64,000 bases of DNA from Paraflavitalea pollutisoli (GCF_029360705.1 NZ_JARKMX010000001.1:868001-932000); one strand, 5' to 3'. Positions 35,002 through 42,507 are shown, counted from the first letter of the stretch. Notes: generated from the letters alone by a model not told the origin. Numbers and translations are program-made.

Positions 35002-35604
35002 CTACGCCACGACACCCGAAGGATAAGTATAGCCATGATTTCCTTTCACAGCGTTCAGGGTGTTGTTGATCTGTACAAAATGACGTTGGTGATGCGCGAT
35101 CAGGAAGCGGAAAGTGTCACCCAGTTTGATCTTGATGAATTTTGCGATCGAAATGGGAATCCTGATCTGGTTGAGATCGGCTTTGCCAGCCAGCTGTAGT
35201 AATTCCAACAGTAGTTTTTCCTGCGCCAGGAATTCCTGCAATACCGTATAGCTATCGATATCACGTGATGGCCGGTGATCCTTAGGAGCTTGCATCTTAT
35301 GGGTTATCCGGCCATCTTCTTTGGGGGCCATCGAGCTGGTAAAATAGTCGCCGAGCCAGCCGGGTTTAAAATCTTTGCTGGCGGGGCCGCGATAGGCTTT
35401 CAGTGCCTGCTCCATCAGGGGCAGGTAATAGCGGCCATAAGAGTTGAGGTGTTCGATGACCTGGGCTACGCTCCATTTACCGGCCGCTGGCTGCGCTACC
35501 AGTACCGCCGGGTCTTCCTGCAGCAGGTAGTGAATGGTCAGCACGATGCGTTTGGTATCGGCGGTGAGTTGCTCGAGTAATTGATTGCTGGACATTTTTT
35601 TCAT
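35002..35604 (-). CDS. DinB-family (DinB_2) protein
   Basis: This 200-residue protein is the four-helix DinB/YfiT type of fold. The N-terminal segment AAGKWSVAQVIEHLNSYGRY supplies a first conserved His. LGDTFRFLIAHHQRHFVQIN near the end supplies the second and third putative metal ligands. Family members are metal-dependent thiol transferases or of unknown role; the name is unrelated to DNA polymerase IV. A TAGCTTTG box lies 21 bp upstream of the start. Confidence 0.85.
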   Translation of the reverse strand: MKKMSSNQLLEQLTADTKRIVLTIHYLLQEDPAVLVAQPAAGKWSVAQVIEHLNSYGRYYLPLMEQALKAYRGPASKDFKPGWLGDYFTSSMAPKEDGRITHKMQAPKDHRPSRDIDSYTVLQEFLAQEKLLLELLQLAGKADLNQIRIPISIAKFIKIKLGDTFRFLIAHHQRHFVQINNTLNAVKGNHGYTYPSGVVA

Positions 35605-35625
35605 GGCTATACTTTTTTGATGCTA

Positions 35626-35633
35626 CAAAGCTA
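35626..35633 (-). promoter_or_regulatory. -7 box of the DinB-family gene
   Basis: TAGCTTTG on the minus strand (35633-35626) fits TAnnTTTG. No matching -33 TTTG was found. Confidence 0.4.
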
Positions 35634-35675
35634 GCCGGGGCCAGCGGGAAAAATCTTGGTGTAGGCCAAGATTTC

Positions 35676-36377
35676 CTAAAACCAGTTCACGGCGTATTTG
35701 ATGCCAATACCAGCCGCTACGAAACTTCCTTTGGAGGTCTGGATAGCATCGTAGTGAACCTGGCCGTTTTGTGGTTGGTACTGGATCGTTTGCCGGAGAG
35801 CGGGAGAAATTCCAGCGTAGTAATTGGTGTTCAGGTGTAACAGGGTTTTGGGCCAGAGTTTGATATCGACGCCCAGGCCAACCTGTACGAGTGTAAGTAC
35901 CTGCGAGGGATACTGCACAGTGTATTTGTACTGGATTTTCTCAACGCCATCCCAGCCAAAGATTCCATCGGACTTTATCAAACTGCCTTCATCGGTGATG
36001 CCAAAAGTAAATCCGGCAACGGGGCAAATGGCGACGGCACTTTTGAGCAGGGGCAACCGGGCGCCAATACGTAGCGGGAGCAGGTAAGCCGTGCGGTCGG
36101 TGGATTGGGAACCATAATAACCATCGAAAGCGAGACCCACCTTATAGGCGCGCATATATACACCGGTTTCAAAGAAAGCATATTTATGGATGGACCGCCG
36201 GATATTGACGCCCCATAGTGCGGCGCTGACATCGGGTTTCGACATACGGGCGCCCGGATCGGCGATCTTGAACACATCGGCAGAGTAGGCGACCTCCACG
36301 CCGATAAGGGTCTTGTCCTGGGCGTGGGTGCCGGTAGCGATCAACAGTAATAAAGCGCAGGTAAAAGTTCGGGTCAT
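35676..36377 (-). CDS. Small outer-membrane beta-barrel protein
   Basis: 233 residues are counted from the ATG giving MTRTFTCALLLLIATGTHA (signal peptide); the longer frame extends into non-coding repeats. The mature protein alternates short strands: LIGVEVAYSADVF, HKYAFFETGVYMRAYKVGLA, LPLRIGARLPLL, VAGFTFGIT and FVAAGIGIKYAVNWF at the end. The aromatic terminus is typical of outer-membrane barrels of the OmpW/PorT-like size class. Function unknown. Confidence 0.7.
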   Translation of the reverse strand: MTRTFTCALLLLIATGTHAQDKTLIGVEVAYSADVFKIADPGARMSKPDVSAALWGVNIRRSIHKYAFFETGVYMRAYKVGLAFDGYYGSQSTDRTAYLLPLRIGARLPLLKSAVAICPVAGFTFGITDEGSLIKSDGIFGWDGVEKIQYKYTVQYPSQVLTLVQVGLGVDIKLWPKTLLHLNTNYYAGISPALRQTIQYQPQNGQVHYDAIQTSKGSFVAAGIGIKYAVNWF

Positions 36378-36526
36378 GGGTTGATTATTGTGAAGGTCAA
36401 TGCTACGGCTGGTAGGGCAAAGGGAAATGGTAAAACAGATGAAGTGCCGGAATGAGGGTATGAACAGTTGCTGGGGGCGCTCAAACTGACGCCGTTGAAA
36501 GGGAGCGCATCGAGCTATATCTCTGG

Positions 36527-36692
36527 TTGCCTTTGTTTCTCGTCGCCATTCTGCTGGCTTTCTCTCGATGCCTGGTTGCCTTAATGCCTCGGAGCCTTTC
36601 ATCTGCCTCGCTGCCTTTCTTCTGGCCTTCCCCGGAGCCTGTCCCGACGGATGTCGGGATTGCCTATATGCCTTGATGCCTATATGCCTTTC
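36527..36692. repeat. Array of TGCCT motifs with about 8-bp phasing, downstream of the Crp/Fnr gene
   Basis: About 16 TGCCT-like pentamers lie in the same orientation. The last four start at 36661, 36669, 36677 and 36685, an exact 8-bp period up to the Crp/Fnr stop codon. Farther left, copies (for example 36569, 36577, 36585, 36604, 36612) keep roughly the same step with mismatches. An inverted repeat tcccgac/gtcggga (36642-36659) interrupts the series. The remainder of the 36378-36692 gap has no gene. Confidence 0.6.
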
Positions 36693-37277
36693 TCAAATCC
36701 TCACGGTCGACATCAGTTTGCTGAAGGTACTCGCATCGATGCCCAGGTAGGAGGCCAGGTATTTATGCGGTATCAATTGAAGCACATGCGGGCTTCGTTT
36801 CAGCAGGATCCGGAACTTCTCTTCTGCACTATAGCTTAGCAGCTCGATCTGCCTTTCCAGCAATCCCATCATCACCCAGGAGGTCGACAACCTGATCCAC
36901 CGTTCGATGTTGTGGTACTTGTCCATCAAGGCTTGCACCTGCTGATGTGTGGTGCGTAGCATTTTGCTGGTGGTGAGGGTTTCCAGGAAAAAGCGAGAAG
37001 GCTGTTGCGTCAGGAAGGAGTCTGCCACGCCCGAGAAAGAAGGCGCATAGGTGAAAACCACCGTAATTTCCGGATGCTTGTCATCGAGGTAGAAAGCCCG
37101 TTGTACACCTTCGGTGACGAAGTACAGGTGCCGCTCGGTTTCACCGGCTGTAGTAAGAATGGTTTTGCGTTTGTATTGTACGGGTTGCCAGATAGCGGAA
37201 AAAGCCTGCCATTCTTCGTCCGATAAAGGATGCAAGGCGAAGATCTGCTTCCGTAATAGTGCCAGTTCCTGCTCCAT
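36693..37277 (-). CDS. Crp/Fnr-family regulator
   Basis: 194 residues are counted from the ATG giving MEQELALLRKQIFALHPLS. A 67-codon upstream extension is open only because it runs through the TTGCCT array, so it was rejected. The barrel domain reads KRKTILTTAGETERHLYFVT and the C-terminal HTH reads LQLIPHKYLASYLGIDASTF. It resembles the Bacteroidota Crp/Fnr group with an incomplete cAMP site. It is flanked on both sides by TGCCT arrays of similar length, which is unusual. Confidence 0.85.
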   Translation of the reverse strand: MEQELALLRKQIFALHPLSDEEWQAFSAIWQPVQYKRKTILTTAGETERHLYFVTEGVQRAFYLDDKHPEITVVFTYAPSFSGVADSFLTQQPSRFFLETLTTSKMLRTTHQQVQALMDKYHNIERWIRLSTSWVMMGLLERQIELLSYSAEEKFRILLKRSPHVLQLIPHKYLASYLGIDASTFSKLMSTVRI

Positions 37278-37317
37278 ATGGTAAAAATAGGGAAATGCCT
37301 CTGTCTTTCTATTGGTC

Positions 37318-37450
37318 TTGCCTGCGTTACCTTTTGCCTCTGTCGCCTGTTCACCTGTATCCCTGCGTTGCCTTTTTGCCTCTGTTGCCTGGTTGCCCTT
37401 GTATTTCCCCCGTTGCCTAGATGGCTTGGTGCCTCGGTGCCTCGGTGCCT
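37318..37450. repeat. Array of TTGCCT motifs with 8-9 bp phasing, upstream of the Crp/Fnr gene
   Basis: TTGCCT or one-mismatch forms start at 37318, 37327, 37334, 37343, 37351, 37368, 37376, 37385, 37393 and 37413. tgcct then recurs at 37430, 37438 and 37446, exactly 8 bp apart. The motif orientation is the same as in the array downstream of the Crp/Fnr gene. The array fills the space between that gene and the divergent dinB. Confidence 0.65.
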
Positions 37451-37464
37451 TGTATTCATTTCCG

Positions 37465-37472
37465 TACCTTTG
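37465..37472 (+). promoter_or_regulatory. -7 box directly before dinB
   Basis: TACCTTTG fits TAnnTTTG and ends 7 nt before the dinB ATG, which would leave a leader of only a few bases or none. Confidence 0.5.
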
Positions 37473-37479
37473 CGCCACT

Positions 37480-38628
37480 ATGTCCGCCGTCCCGCAACGT
37501 ATAATCGCCCACTTCGATCTCGACGCTTTTTTCGTGTCGGTCGAGTGCCTTAATAATCCCTCCCTGAAGGGGAAACCAATCCTGGTAGGTGGCCGCGAAC
37601 GCGGCGTGGTGGCGGCTTGTAGTTATGAGGCGCGCAAGTTCGGCATCCATTCCGCTATGCCGATGAAGACGGCGCTGCGGCTTTGCCCGCAGGCGATTGT
37701 TACCAATAACAGCCGCGCCGATTACAGCAAGTACTCGCGCATTGTTACCAATATTATCGCCGAAAAGGCGCCACTATTTGAGAAAGCTTCCATCGATGAA
37801 TTCTACCTCGACCTCACTGGGATGGATAAGTATTTTCAACCTTACCAGTGGACGATCGACCTGCGCCAGGAGATCATTGATAAAACGCAATTGCCTATTT
37901 CATTTGCGATGGCTTCCAACAAAATGGTCGCCAAGATCGCCACTGATCAGGCCAAACCCAATGGTTACCTGCATATCCCGTTTGGAAAAGAAAAAGAATA
38001 CCTGGCACCACTGACCGTCAACAAAATTCCCGGTGTTGGCGACTCTACCTATGAGACGCTGAAGTCGATGGGCATCTTCACTATTCGCGACCTGAGCGAG
38101 CAATCACCTGAATTCCTGGAGAAGCGTTTGGGCAAATATGGTATTGACTTGTGGAATAAATCGCAGGGTATACATCATGGCGAGGTAACGCCTTACCACG
38201 AAGCGAAGTCCATTTCTACAGAGAGTACATTTGATGAGAACATCAAAGATCCCGCGCAACTGATGACCGAACTGGTGCATATGACAGAGAAGGTGGCGCA
38301 TGAATTAAGGCAGGATAATAAAACCGCCGGATGCATTGCGGTGAAGATCCGCTATCCGGATTTTGAGACGACTTCCCGGCAAACGACCATCCCCTATACG
38401 TTCTATGATGATGAGCTGATTCCCCAGGCAAAAGACCTCTTCCATAAGCTGTGGCGTAAAGGCCAGCCGGTGCGCCTGTTGGGTGTGCGCCTGAGCGAGC
38501 TTACTGATGAAGCGGTGCAGACGAACCTGTTTGTAGATACTGAAAAGAAGAATGGTTTGTACAAGGCCATCGATGATGTCAAGAACCGGTTTGGCAAAGC
38601 TGCCATCTCCAAAGCTACCGGTAAATAA
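37480..38628 (+). CDS. dinB: DNA polymerase IV (Y-family)
   Basis: 382 residues are counted from the ATG giving MSAVPQRIIAHFDLDAFFVS; the longer frame runs through the TTGCCT array and was rejected. Catalytic acidic residues are in HFDLDAFFVSVE and EKASIDEFYLDLT (SIDE motif). Other marks are VVAACSYEARKFGIHSAMPM, the helix-hairpin-helix NKIPGVGDSTYETLKSMG, and a little-finger domain with VKIRYPDFETTSRQTTI. It performs translesion synthesis past damaged bases. It probably lacks a C-terminal clamp-binding motif in the usual form. It is divergent from the Crp/Fnr gene. Confidence 0.94.
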   Translation: MSAVPQRIIAHFDLDAFFVSVECLNNPSLKGKPILVGGRERGVVAACSYEARKFGIHSAMPMKTALRLCPQAIVTNNSRADYSKYSRIVTNIIAEKAPLFEKASIDEFYLDLTGMDKYFQPYQWTIDLRQEIIDKTQLPISFAMASNKMVAKIATDQAKPNGYLHIPFGKEKEYLAPLTVNKIPGVGDSTYETLKSMGIFTIRDLSEQSPEFLEKRLGKYGIDLWNKSQGIHHGEVTPYHEAKSISTESTFDENIKDPAQLMTELVHMTEKVAHELRQDNKTAGCIAVKIRYPDFETTSRQTTIPYTFYDDELIPQAKDLFHKLWRKGQPVRLLGVRLSELTDEAVQTNLFVDTEKKNGLYKAIDDVKNRFGKAAISKATGK

Positions 38629-38742
38629 TCCTAATGGTAAGATTGGAAAACTTGGCTATTTCTTCAAGGGGAATAGCAATCATTGGCTGATTACTCATTG
38701 GCCCATGGTACGCCCATGCCTTGTCTCCACATGGCCAACATA

Positions 38743-38848
38743 TTGCCTACAGCTTGCCTACGTATTGCCTGGCCGCTCAATGAGCAGAGGCAATATTTCC
38801 TTAGAGTGCAGGCAATGTGTAGGCATAAAGCAGGCAATCCAAGGACAA
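38743..38848. repeat. Inverted array of TTGCCT / AGGCAA with 11-bp phasing
   Basis: ttgcct starts at 38743, 38754 and 38765 (steps of exactly 11). After a small palindrome gctca-a-tgagc (38775-38785) the inverse motif aggcaa starts at 38788, 38810, 38821 (aggcat) and 38832 (steps of 22, 11 and 11). A last imperfect copy is at 38842. The two halves are mirror images around about 38780. Weaker same-phase copies (ttgtct 38721, tggcca 38732) extend it to the left. Confidence 0.7.
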
Positions 38849-39120
38849 TCCAGTAAACTATTGATACGGAAATCCTTACAATCAAATATAAGAAATTATT
38901 GCGATGGTTACGCGTATAGGCAGGGAAAATTTTTCCGCGCACCCAAATTCGCCGAAATGCCTGCCATAGCTAGTTAATACCGCTTTCAGCTACAGATTTT
39001 GGCGGGTACAGCGGTGGAGGGAGGGGAAAGCGAAAGGCTGGCGTACCTACTCCTTAGGAAATTGCTGCCGGGATATTGTAGTGGTAGTCAGCTGATGGGG
39101 GAGGGGCTGCCGGGTTACTG

Positions 39121-39204
39121 CCGAGCTCGTGCCGAGCTCATCCCGAGCTGGTGCCGAGCTATAGGTCCTCGATTGGTCCTCGATAGGTCCTCGTTAGGTC
39201 CTCG
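39121..39204. repeat. Two consecutive 4-unit tandem arrays, both with an exact 11-bp period
   Basis: ccgagct starts at 39121, 39132, 39143 and 39154. ggtcctcg then starts at 39164, 39175, 39186 and 39197. Spacing inside each tetrad is exactly 11 bp and the junction step is 10 bp. The motifs differ, but the phase is kept across the switch. 11 bp is not a multiple of three, so a coding origin is unlikely. Confidence 0.75.
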
Positions 39205-39299
39205 GTTGCCGGGGAGGACTCGAGGTTCATGTGTGGTTCAACCGGGTAGGTACAAGGGGGGAAGTGAGGCAAATAATGAGTAGCTCCACAGAGTTATCT

Positions 39300-40250
39300 T
39301 TAAGAATTATGAAGGCGAGCAGAACGTTCGGTAATAATCTCTTTGTACAGAGCCTGTTCTTCTAAATTCAAAAAGCTTTTGTCAATAAAGGCAAACCACT
39401 TGGGAAGTAATTTCTGCATTTTTGCCAGAATGTTTTGCCCTTGTATTGTCGTCAAGCCTACCGTTAGAAAAGCAGCTTCAAAATCCGAACGTTTAATCTT
39501 TTTCTTTTTTGCGTTCAGTGTCAAGCCCAGATCCTCTTTATCTTCCGGCATCACCAGTGCGGTAGACACCATATCGTACGCCGGTGTAAGCTCAAATTCA
39601 CCGTTCGAAGTTTCAATCAACGAGAAGTTTTTTAAGTGCATATCCGCATTACCCGTCAAGAAACAAAACACAACTTGCTCGAAATAATTCACCAAATCGA
39701 GCCCCGGGTTGTCGGTATGTTCACTAATCAGTTTACCGATCTGCTCATACGATCCTTTGTATTTGTCTTCCGTAAGTCGCCCGGATATTTGGCACATGTC
39801 TTCCATGTGTATGCGTTTCCCTTTATGCCGGTCAATTCTTTTTGTGATATAGGCCAGCGTGCCGGAACGCATACGGATCAAGCTGTGGGGCACCGTTTTT
39901 ATTCCTGTCAATTTAGCCAGGTGCATTGTCAGATCCTCTACTTCCGGCAGGGTAGGAAAGGTTTTCGTATGGGGCTTCAGAATGTACTCTCCCAGTGCCC
40001 CTACGATGGTGAATCGTTCTTTGTGCTTTACCGTGTCCTCTGTTACTTTTAGCGACAACTTGGGCTGCACACCTGTTACGGCATGCTGACTCTGGATGAT
40101 CTTCTCGGCTAGCTCCCGCATCTGCATCTCTGTATACGGAAGTTCCGGCGGCTTGGGTGAGCCGAATATCTTTTTGCTGCACCGAGTATGAAAATCAACC
40201 TCGGATGCTGCGAGCTCATTGTAGCAATAGAGACATCTTCTAGAGCTCAT
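39300..40250 (-). CDS. HipA/HipT-like serine/threonine kinase toxin (C-terminal HipA part)
   Basis: This 316-residue protein starts with a small Cys/His knot (CLYCYNEL, then DFHTRCSKKIFG). The HipA kinase core follows: TGVQPKLSLKV (nucleotide loop), EYILKPHTK (ATP Lys), ISGRLTEDKYKGSYEQIGK, GNADMHLKNFSL (catalytic Asp and Asn) and TPAYDMVST (metal Asp). All catalytic residues look intact. It lacks the first N-terminal subdomain of HipA, which is encoded separately by the preceding gene (11-bp overlap). HipA-type toxins phosphorylate aminoacyl-tRNA synthetases; the target here is unknown. Confidence 0.88.
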   Translation of the reverse strand: MSSRRCLYCYNELAASEVDFHTRCSKKIFGSPKPPELPYTEMQMRELAEKIIQSQHAVTGVQPKLSLKVTEDTVKHKERFTIVGALGEYILKPHTKTFPTLPEVEDLTMHLAKLTGIKTVPHSLIRMRSGTLAYITKRIDRHKGKRIHMEDMCQISGRLTEDKYKGSYEQIGKLISEHTDNPGLDLVNYFEQVVFCFLTGNADMHLKNFSLIETSNGEFELTPAYDMVSTALVMPEDKEDLGLTLNAKKKKIKRSDFEAAFLTVGLTTIQGQNILAKMQKLLPKWFAFIDKSFLNLEEQALYKEIITERSARLHNS

Positions 40251-40575
40251 CAGTTGGATCGTTTACAGGGTGAACACTAACGGCGCCAATGCAGTCCCGG
40301 CAACAGGCAAGTAACAATCCCATCCTGTCACGTGGGTTAAGCTTGTAGCTTGCCTCGGCAATTTCCAATAACCACCCTTCTGGGATTAGACCGTCAAAAA
40401 AAGCAAACATGGTCTTACTTTTAAATGGCATTTCCTGAAGAGGCAGCGTTCTACTAATTGGTCTACTGACTGGATCGGAACGGTATTGCTCGTCATAAAT
40501 ATATTCATAGCCTGTAGTGGTTTCAACCAACCACCCTGCAAGTATATCTCCCATAAACACTTCTGCCTTTCTCAT
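40240..40575 (-). CDS. HipS-like protein (separate HipA N-terminal subdomain)
   Basis: This 111-residue protein matches the HipA N-terminal couple domain: EVFMGDILAGWLVETTTGYE, EYIYDEQYRSDPVSRPISRT, LPLQEMPFKSKTMFAFFDGL and IPEGWLLE. In one-piece HipA this is the amino terminus of the kinase. In E. coli HipBST the free subdomain, HipS, acts as the antitoxin. It lies 6 bp after the HTH gene and overlaps the kinase gene by 11 bp, so the three are translationally linked. Confidence 0.85.
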   Translation of the reverse strand: MRKAEVFMGDILAGWLVETTTGYEYIYDEQYRSDPVSRPISRTLPLQEMPFKSKTMFAFFDGLIPEGWLLEIAEASYKLNPRDRMGLLLACCRDCIGAVSVHPVNDPTDEL

Positions 40576-40581
40576 GGCTTA

Positions 40582-41139
40582 CTATTTTTTTGTGCCAGGT
40601 ACCGGTCCCAATCTGAATCCAAACAACTGCAACACCTGGTTTACTTTGTCAATCCGAAGTGTTTGCTTGTCGCCTGCTTCCAGCTCGCGCACAAACCGAA
40701 CCCCGACACCTGCTTTCAACGACAATTCTTCCTGGCTCAGGTTCGATTGCTTCCGCCTATTTTTAACAAACTCTGAAATGGTAACATGAGGTGTTTCAAC
40801 ACTTGCCTCACTATCGCCTTCATCGATAACTGAGTCTATCGTATTTGTTGCCACACTCTTAATGCCAGCTTTCATTCCAGTCTCTGTTTCATACATTTCA
40901 CTGGTGCCAATTACTTCTCCGTTTGCGCCTTTCAGGTTAAAATAATATTTGCCGCTTGCCGCTACCTTTTTGTCGTAGCGATCGTCCCGAAAACTGTTGC
41001 TTCTAACTGCGGATATGCCATTTAGAGCGCCGCTCTTTGAAGAGTAACTTCCACTGGTCAGAATTATTTCACCAGTCGTTGCAGCCAGCCGAAACTGATA
41101 CTGACCGTTTGCCTTCGTAGATATTATAAACTTTCCCAT
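40582..41139 (-). CDS. DUF1508 (YegP-like) repeats fused to a HipB-type HTH
   Basis: 185 residues are counted from the ATG giving MGKFIISTKANGQYQFRLAA. Residues 1-48 and about 55-100 are two DUF1508 units: YQFRLAATTGEIILTSGSY and YYFNLKGANGEVIGTSEMY, each followed by a G-[AM]-x-[NA]-GI-x-[AS]-V segment. Residues 118-178 form an XRE/Y4mF-type HTH: FVKNRRKQSNLSQEELSLKA, GVGVRFVRELEAGDKQTLRI and VLQLFGFRLGPVPG. HipB normally consists of the HTH alone. The added DUF1508 pair is unusual. It probably represses its own operon through the three operators upstream. Confidence 0.85.
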   Translation of the reverse strand: MGKFIISTKANGQYQFRLAATTGEIILTSGSYSSKSGALNGISAVRSNSFRDDRYDKKVAASGKYYFNLKGANGEVIGTSEMYETETGMKAGIKSVATNTIDSVIDEGDSEASVETPHVTISEFVKNRRKQSNLSQEELSLKAGVGVRFVRELEAGDKQTLRIDKVNQVLQLFGFRLGPVPGTKK

Positions 41140-41154
41140 TGATTGAAAATTATA

Positions 41155-41244
41155 CCTGATCGGGATGAAATATGTATAAATATACAAAAGTATACCCGAT
41201 CGGGTGTATTTTTTATGTTATCTGCTAAAAGGATCCCGATCGGG
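41155..41244 (-). promoter_or_regulatory. hip operon promoter with three 40-bp-spaced palindromic operators
   Basis: The cores are cctgatcggg (41155-41164), cccgatcggg (41195-41204) and cccgatcggg (41235-41244), spaced exactly 40 bp apart start to start. On the minus strand a TACTTTTG -7 box (41192-41185) stands 2 bp from the central operator, which therefore occupies the promoter spacer. The first operator lies in the leader and the third upstream of -33. This is the expected layout for cooperative autorepression by the HTH protein. Confidence 0.8.
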
Positions 41245-41763
41245 TATATTGATACGAATTAGCGGAAAGGTGTTCGTAAGATAAAGCGATAGCCATTTGA
41301 AGATAGGTCTGATTGGGTACGAGTGCCTAACTGGGAAATTGCATCTTGTTAAAAGAATCGCGAAGAGTTTGTGTGTGCCAGGATGGGGTCAAGATTGCTC
41401 CTCTGCGCTGGAATCTATCGAATCATAACAGATTCAGGATTGGGAGCAAGATCACACCATGTCACACTCATGTAGTCAACCAATATGAAAACGGTTATAG
41501 TCTATACATGCAGCGAGCTCCACCAACATGCCTAAATCGCACCCTGCCGATCGCTCCCCAAACTACCCAACGTTCGTTTCCGGCTACGTGGCCGGGGTCC
41601 TTTAACAATCAGCCCCAAAAATGATTCAATCCGGTGAAAGCCAGCCCCATCCGCCAGTCGCCCCAATGCAAGAATAATTTAACAAAGCAGTCTACTCTGT
41701 AAGTAGGGAATTAGTATCTTCGTTCTCCGTTCGCGGATTTTTTTAACCATAAATTTCTTTGAT
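41245..41763. other. Gap between the hip operon and the peroxiredoxin gene
   Basis: No credible gene. A 92-codon frame (41346-41624) has no family features and is rich in Pro, Thr, Asn and Cys. TATCTTCG near 41713-41720 is one base from the -7 consensus and could serve the peroxiredoxin gene. Confidence 0.4.
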
Positions 41764-42405
41764 ATGAGTTTAAGATTAGGCGACATCGCCCCCAACTTTC
41801 AGGCGAAAACGACTGCTGGCGATATCGATTTCTACGAATATCTCGGCAATAGCTGGGGTATCCTGTTCTCTCACCCCGCCGACTATACCCCCGTTTGTAC
41901 CACCGAACTGGGCAAAACCGCGCTGCTCCAGGGTGAATTTGAAAAACGCAATGTAAAAGTACTGGCCGTGTCTGTCGACTCTCTCGACAAGCACATTGGC
42001 TGGGTTAACGATATAAACGAAACACAAAACTGTAGTGTTGGCTTCCCCATCATCGCCGATACCGATCGCAATGTTGCGACCCTGTACGACATGATCCACC
42101 CCAACGCTTCTGAAACTTTCACCGTTCGCTCCCTGTTCGTGATCGGACCCGATAAGAAGGTGAAGCTCACCATCACTTACCCCGCTTCTACTGGCCGCAA
42201 CTTCCACGAAGTACTGCGCGTAATCGAATCACTGCAGCTGACTTCCGGTTACAGCGTGGCAACACCTGCCGATTGGAAGCATGGCGAAGATGTGATCGTT
42301 GTGCCCGCAGTTTCTACCGAAGACGCGATCAAGAAATTCCCTAAGGGCGTACAAGTGGTAAAGCCTTACCTGCGCTATACACCACAGCCCAATATCGATA
42401 AATAG
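41764..42405 (+). CDS. 1-Cys peroxiredoxin (Prx6 type)
   Basis: The 213-residue protein is a thiol peroxidase. The peroxidatic Cys45 lies in SHPADYTPVCTTELG, the exact Prx6-type motif. The following SVDSLDKHIGWVNDI and FPIIADTDRNVATLYDMIHP, and the extended C-terminal domain DWKHGEDVIVVP, then FPKGVQVVKPYLRYTPQP, are typical of the family. It reduces hydrogen peroxide and organic peroxides in the cytoplasm. It has its own terminator. Confidence 0.94.
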   Translation: MSLRLGDIAPNFQAKTTAGDIDFYEYLGNSWGILFSHPADYTPVCTTELGKTALLQGEFEKRNVKVLAVSVDSLDKHIGWVNDINETQNCSVGFPIIADTDRNVATLYDMIHPNASETFTVRSLFVIGPDKKVKLTITYPASTGRNFHEVLRVIESLQLTSGYSVATPADWKHGEDVIVVPAVSTEDAIKKFPKGVQVVKPYLRYTPQPNIDK

Positions 42406-42433
42406 TCTTTAGTCGCAATAACTGACATCGTTC

Positions 42434-42471
42434 AAAAACCTTCCCGCGCAAGCAGGAAGGTTTTTGTTTTT
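42434..42471 (+). terminator. Intrinsic terminator of the peroxiredoxin gene
   Basis: aaaaaccttcc (42434-42444) pairs with ggaaggttttt (42455-42465). The inner bases can extend the stem across one C-A mismatch to a gcaa tetraloop. A T-rich tail follows. Confidence 0.88.
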
Positions 42472-42507
42472 CCCCCAAATTCCCAATATCTTACTGGAAA
42501 TAACTGT

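Larger units (their letters stand above)
38629..39299. other. 671-bp gene-free region with two phased repeat arrays
   Basis: Between dinB and the HipT-like gene no credible coding region exists; a 94-codon frame at 38999-39283 is built from the repeats. The region contains an inverted 11-bp-phased TTGCCT/AGGCAA array (38743-38848) and a double 11-bp tandem array (39121-39204). Confidence 0.6.

Noticed and set aside
37278-37478. Amino-terminal extension of the Crp/Fnr protein
   Set aside because: Open only because the TTGCCT array lacks stop codons; the internal ATG at 37277 fits the family length.
37312-37479. Amino-terminal extension of dinB
   Set aside because: Encoded by the same array; the ATG at 37480 gives the normal Pol IV start and follows a promoter box.
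36527-39204. CRISPR array
   Set aside because: Repeats are only 5-8 bp with 8-11 bp period, no spacer-sized units, no cas genes.
38999-39283. 94-codon frame
   Set aside because: Built on the 11-bp arrays; no coding character.
40240-40250. Frameshift splitting one HipA gene
   Set aside because: The N-terminal and kinase frames overlap with proper start and stop codons, and the kinase has its own Cys/His start; the split fits HipBST better than a broken HipA.
41346-41624. 92-codon frame before the peroxiredoxin gene
   Set aside because: No family, no promoter or start support.
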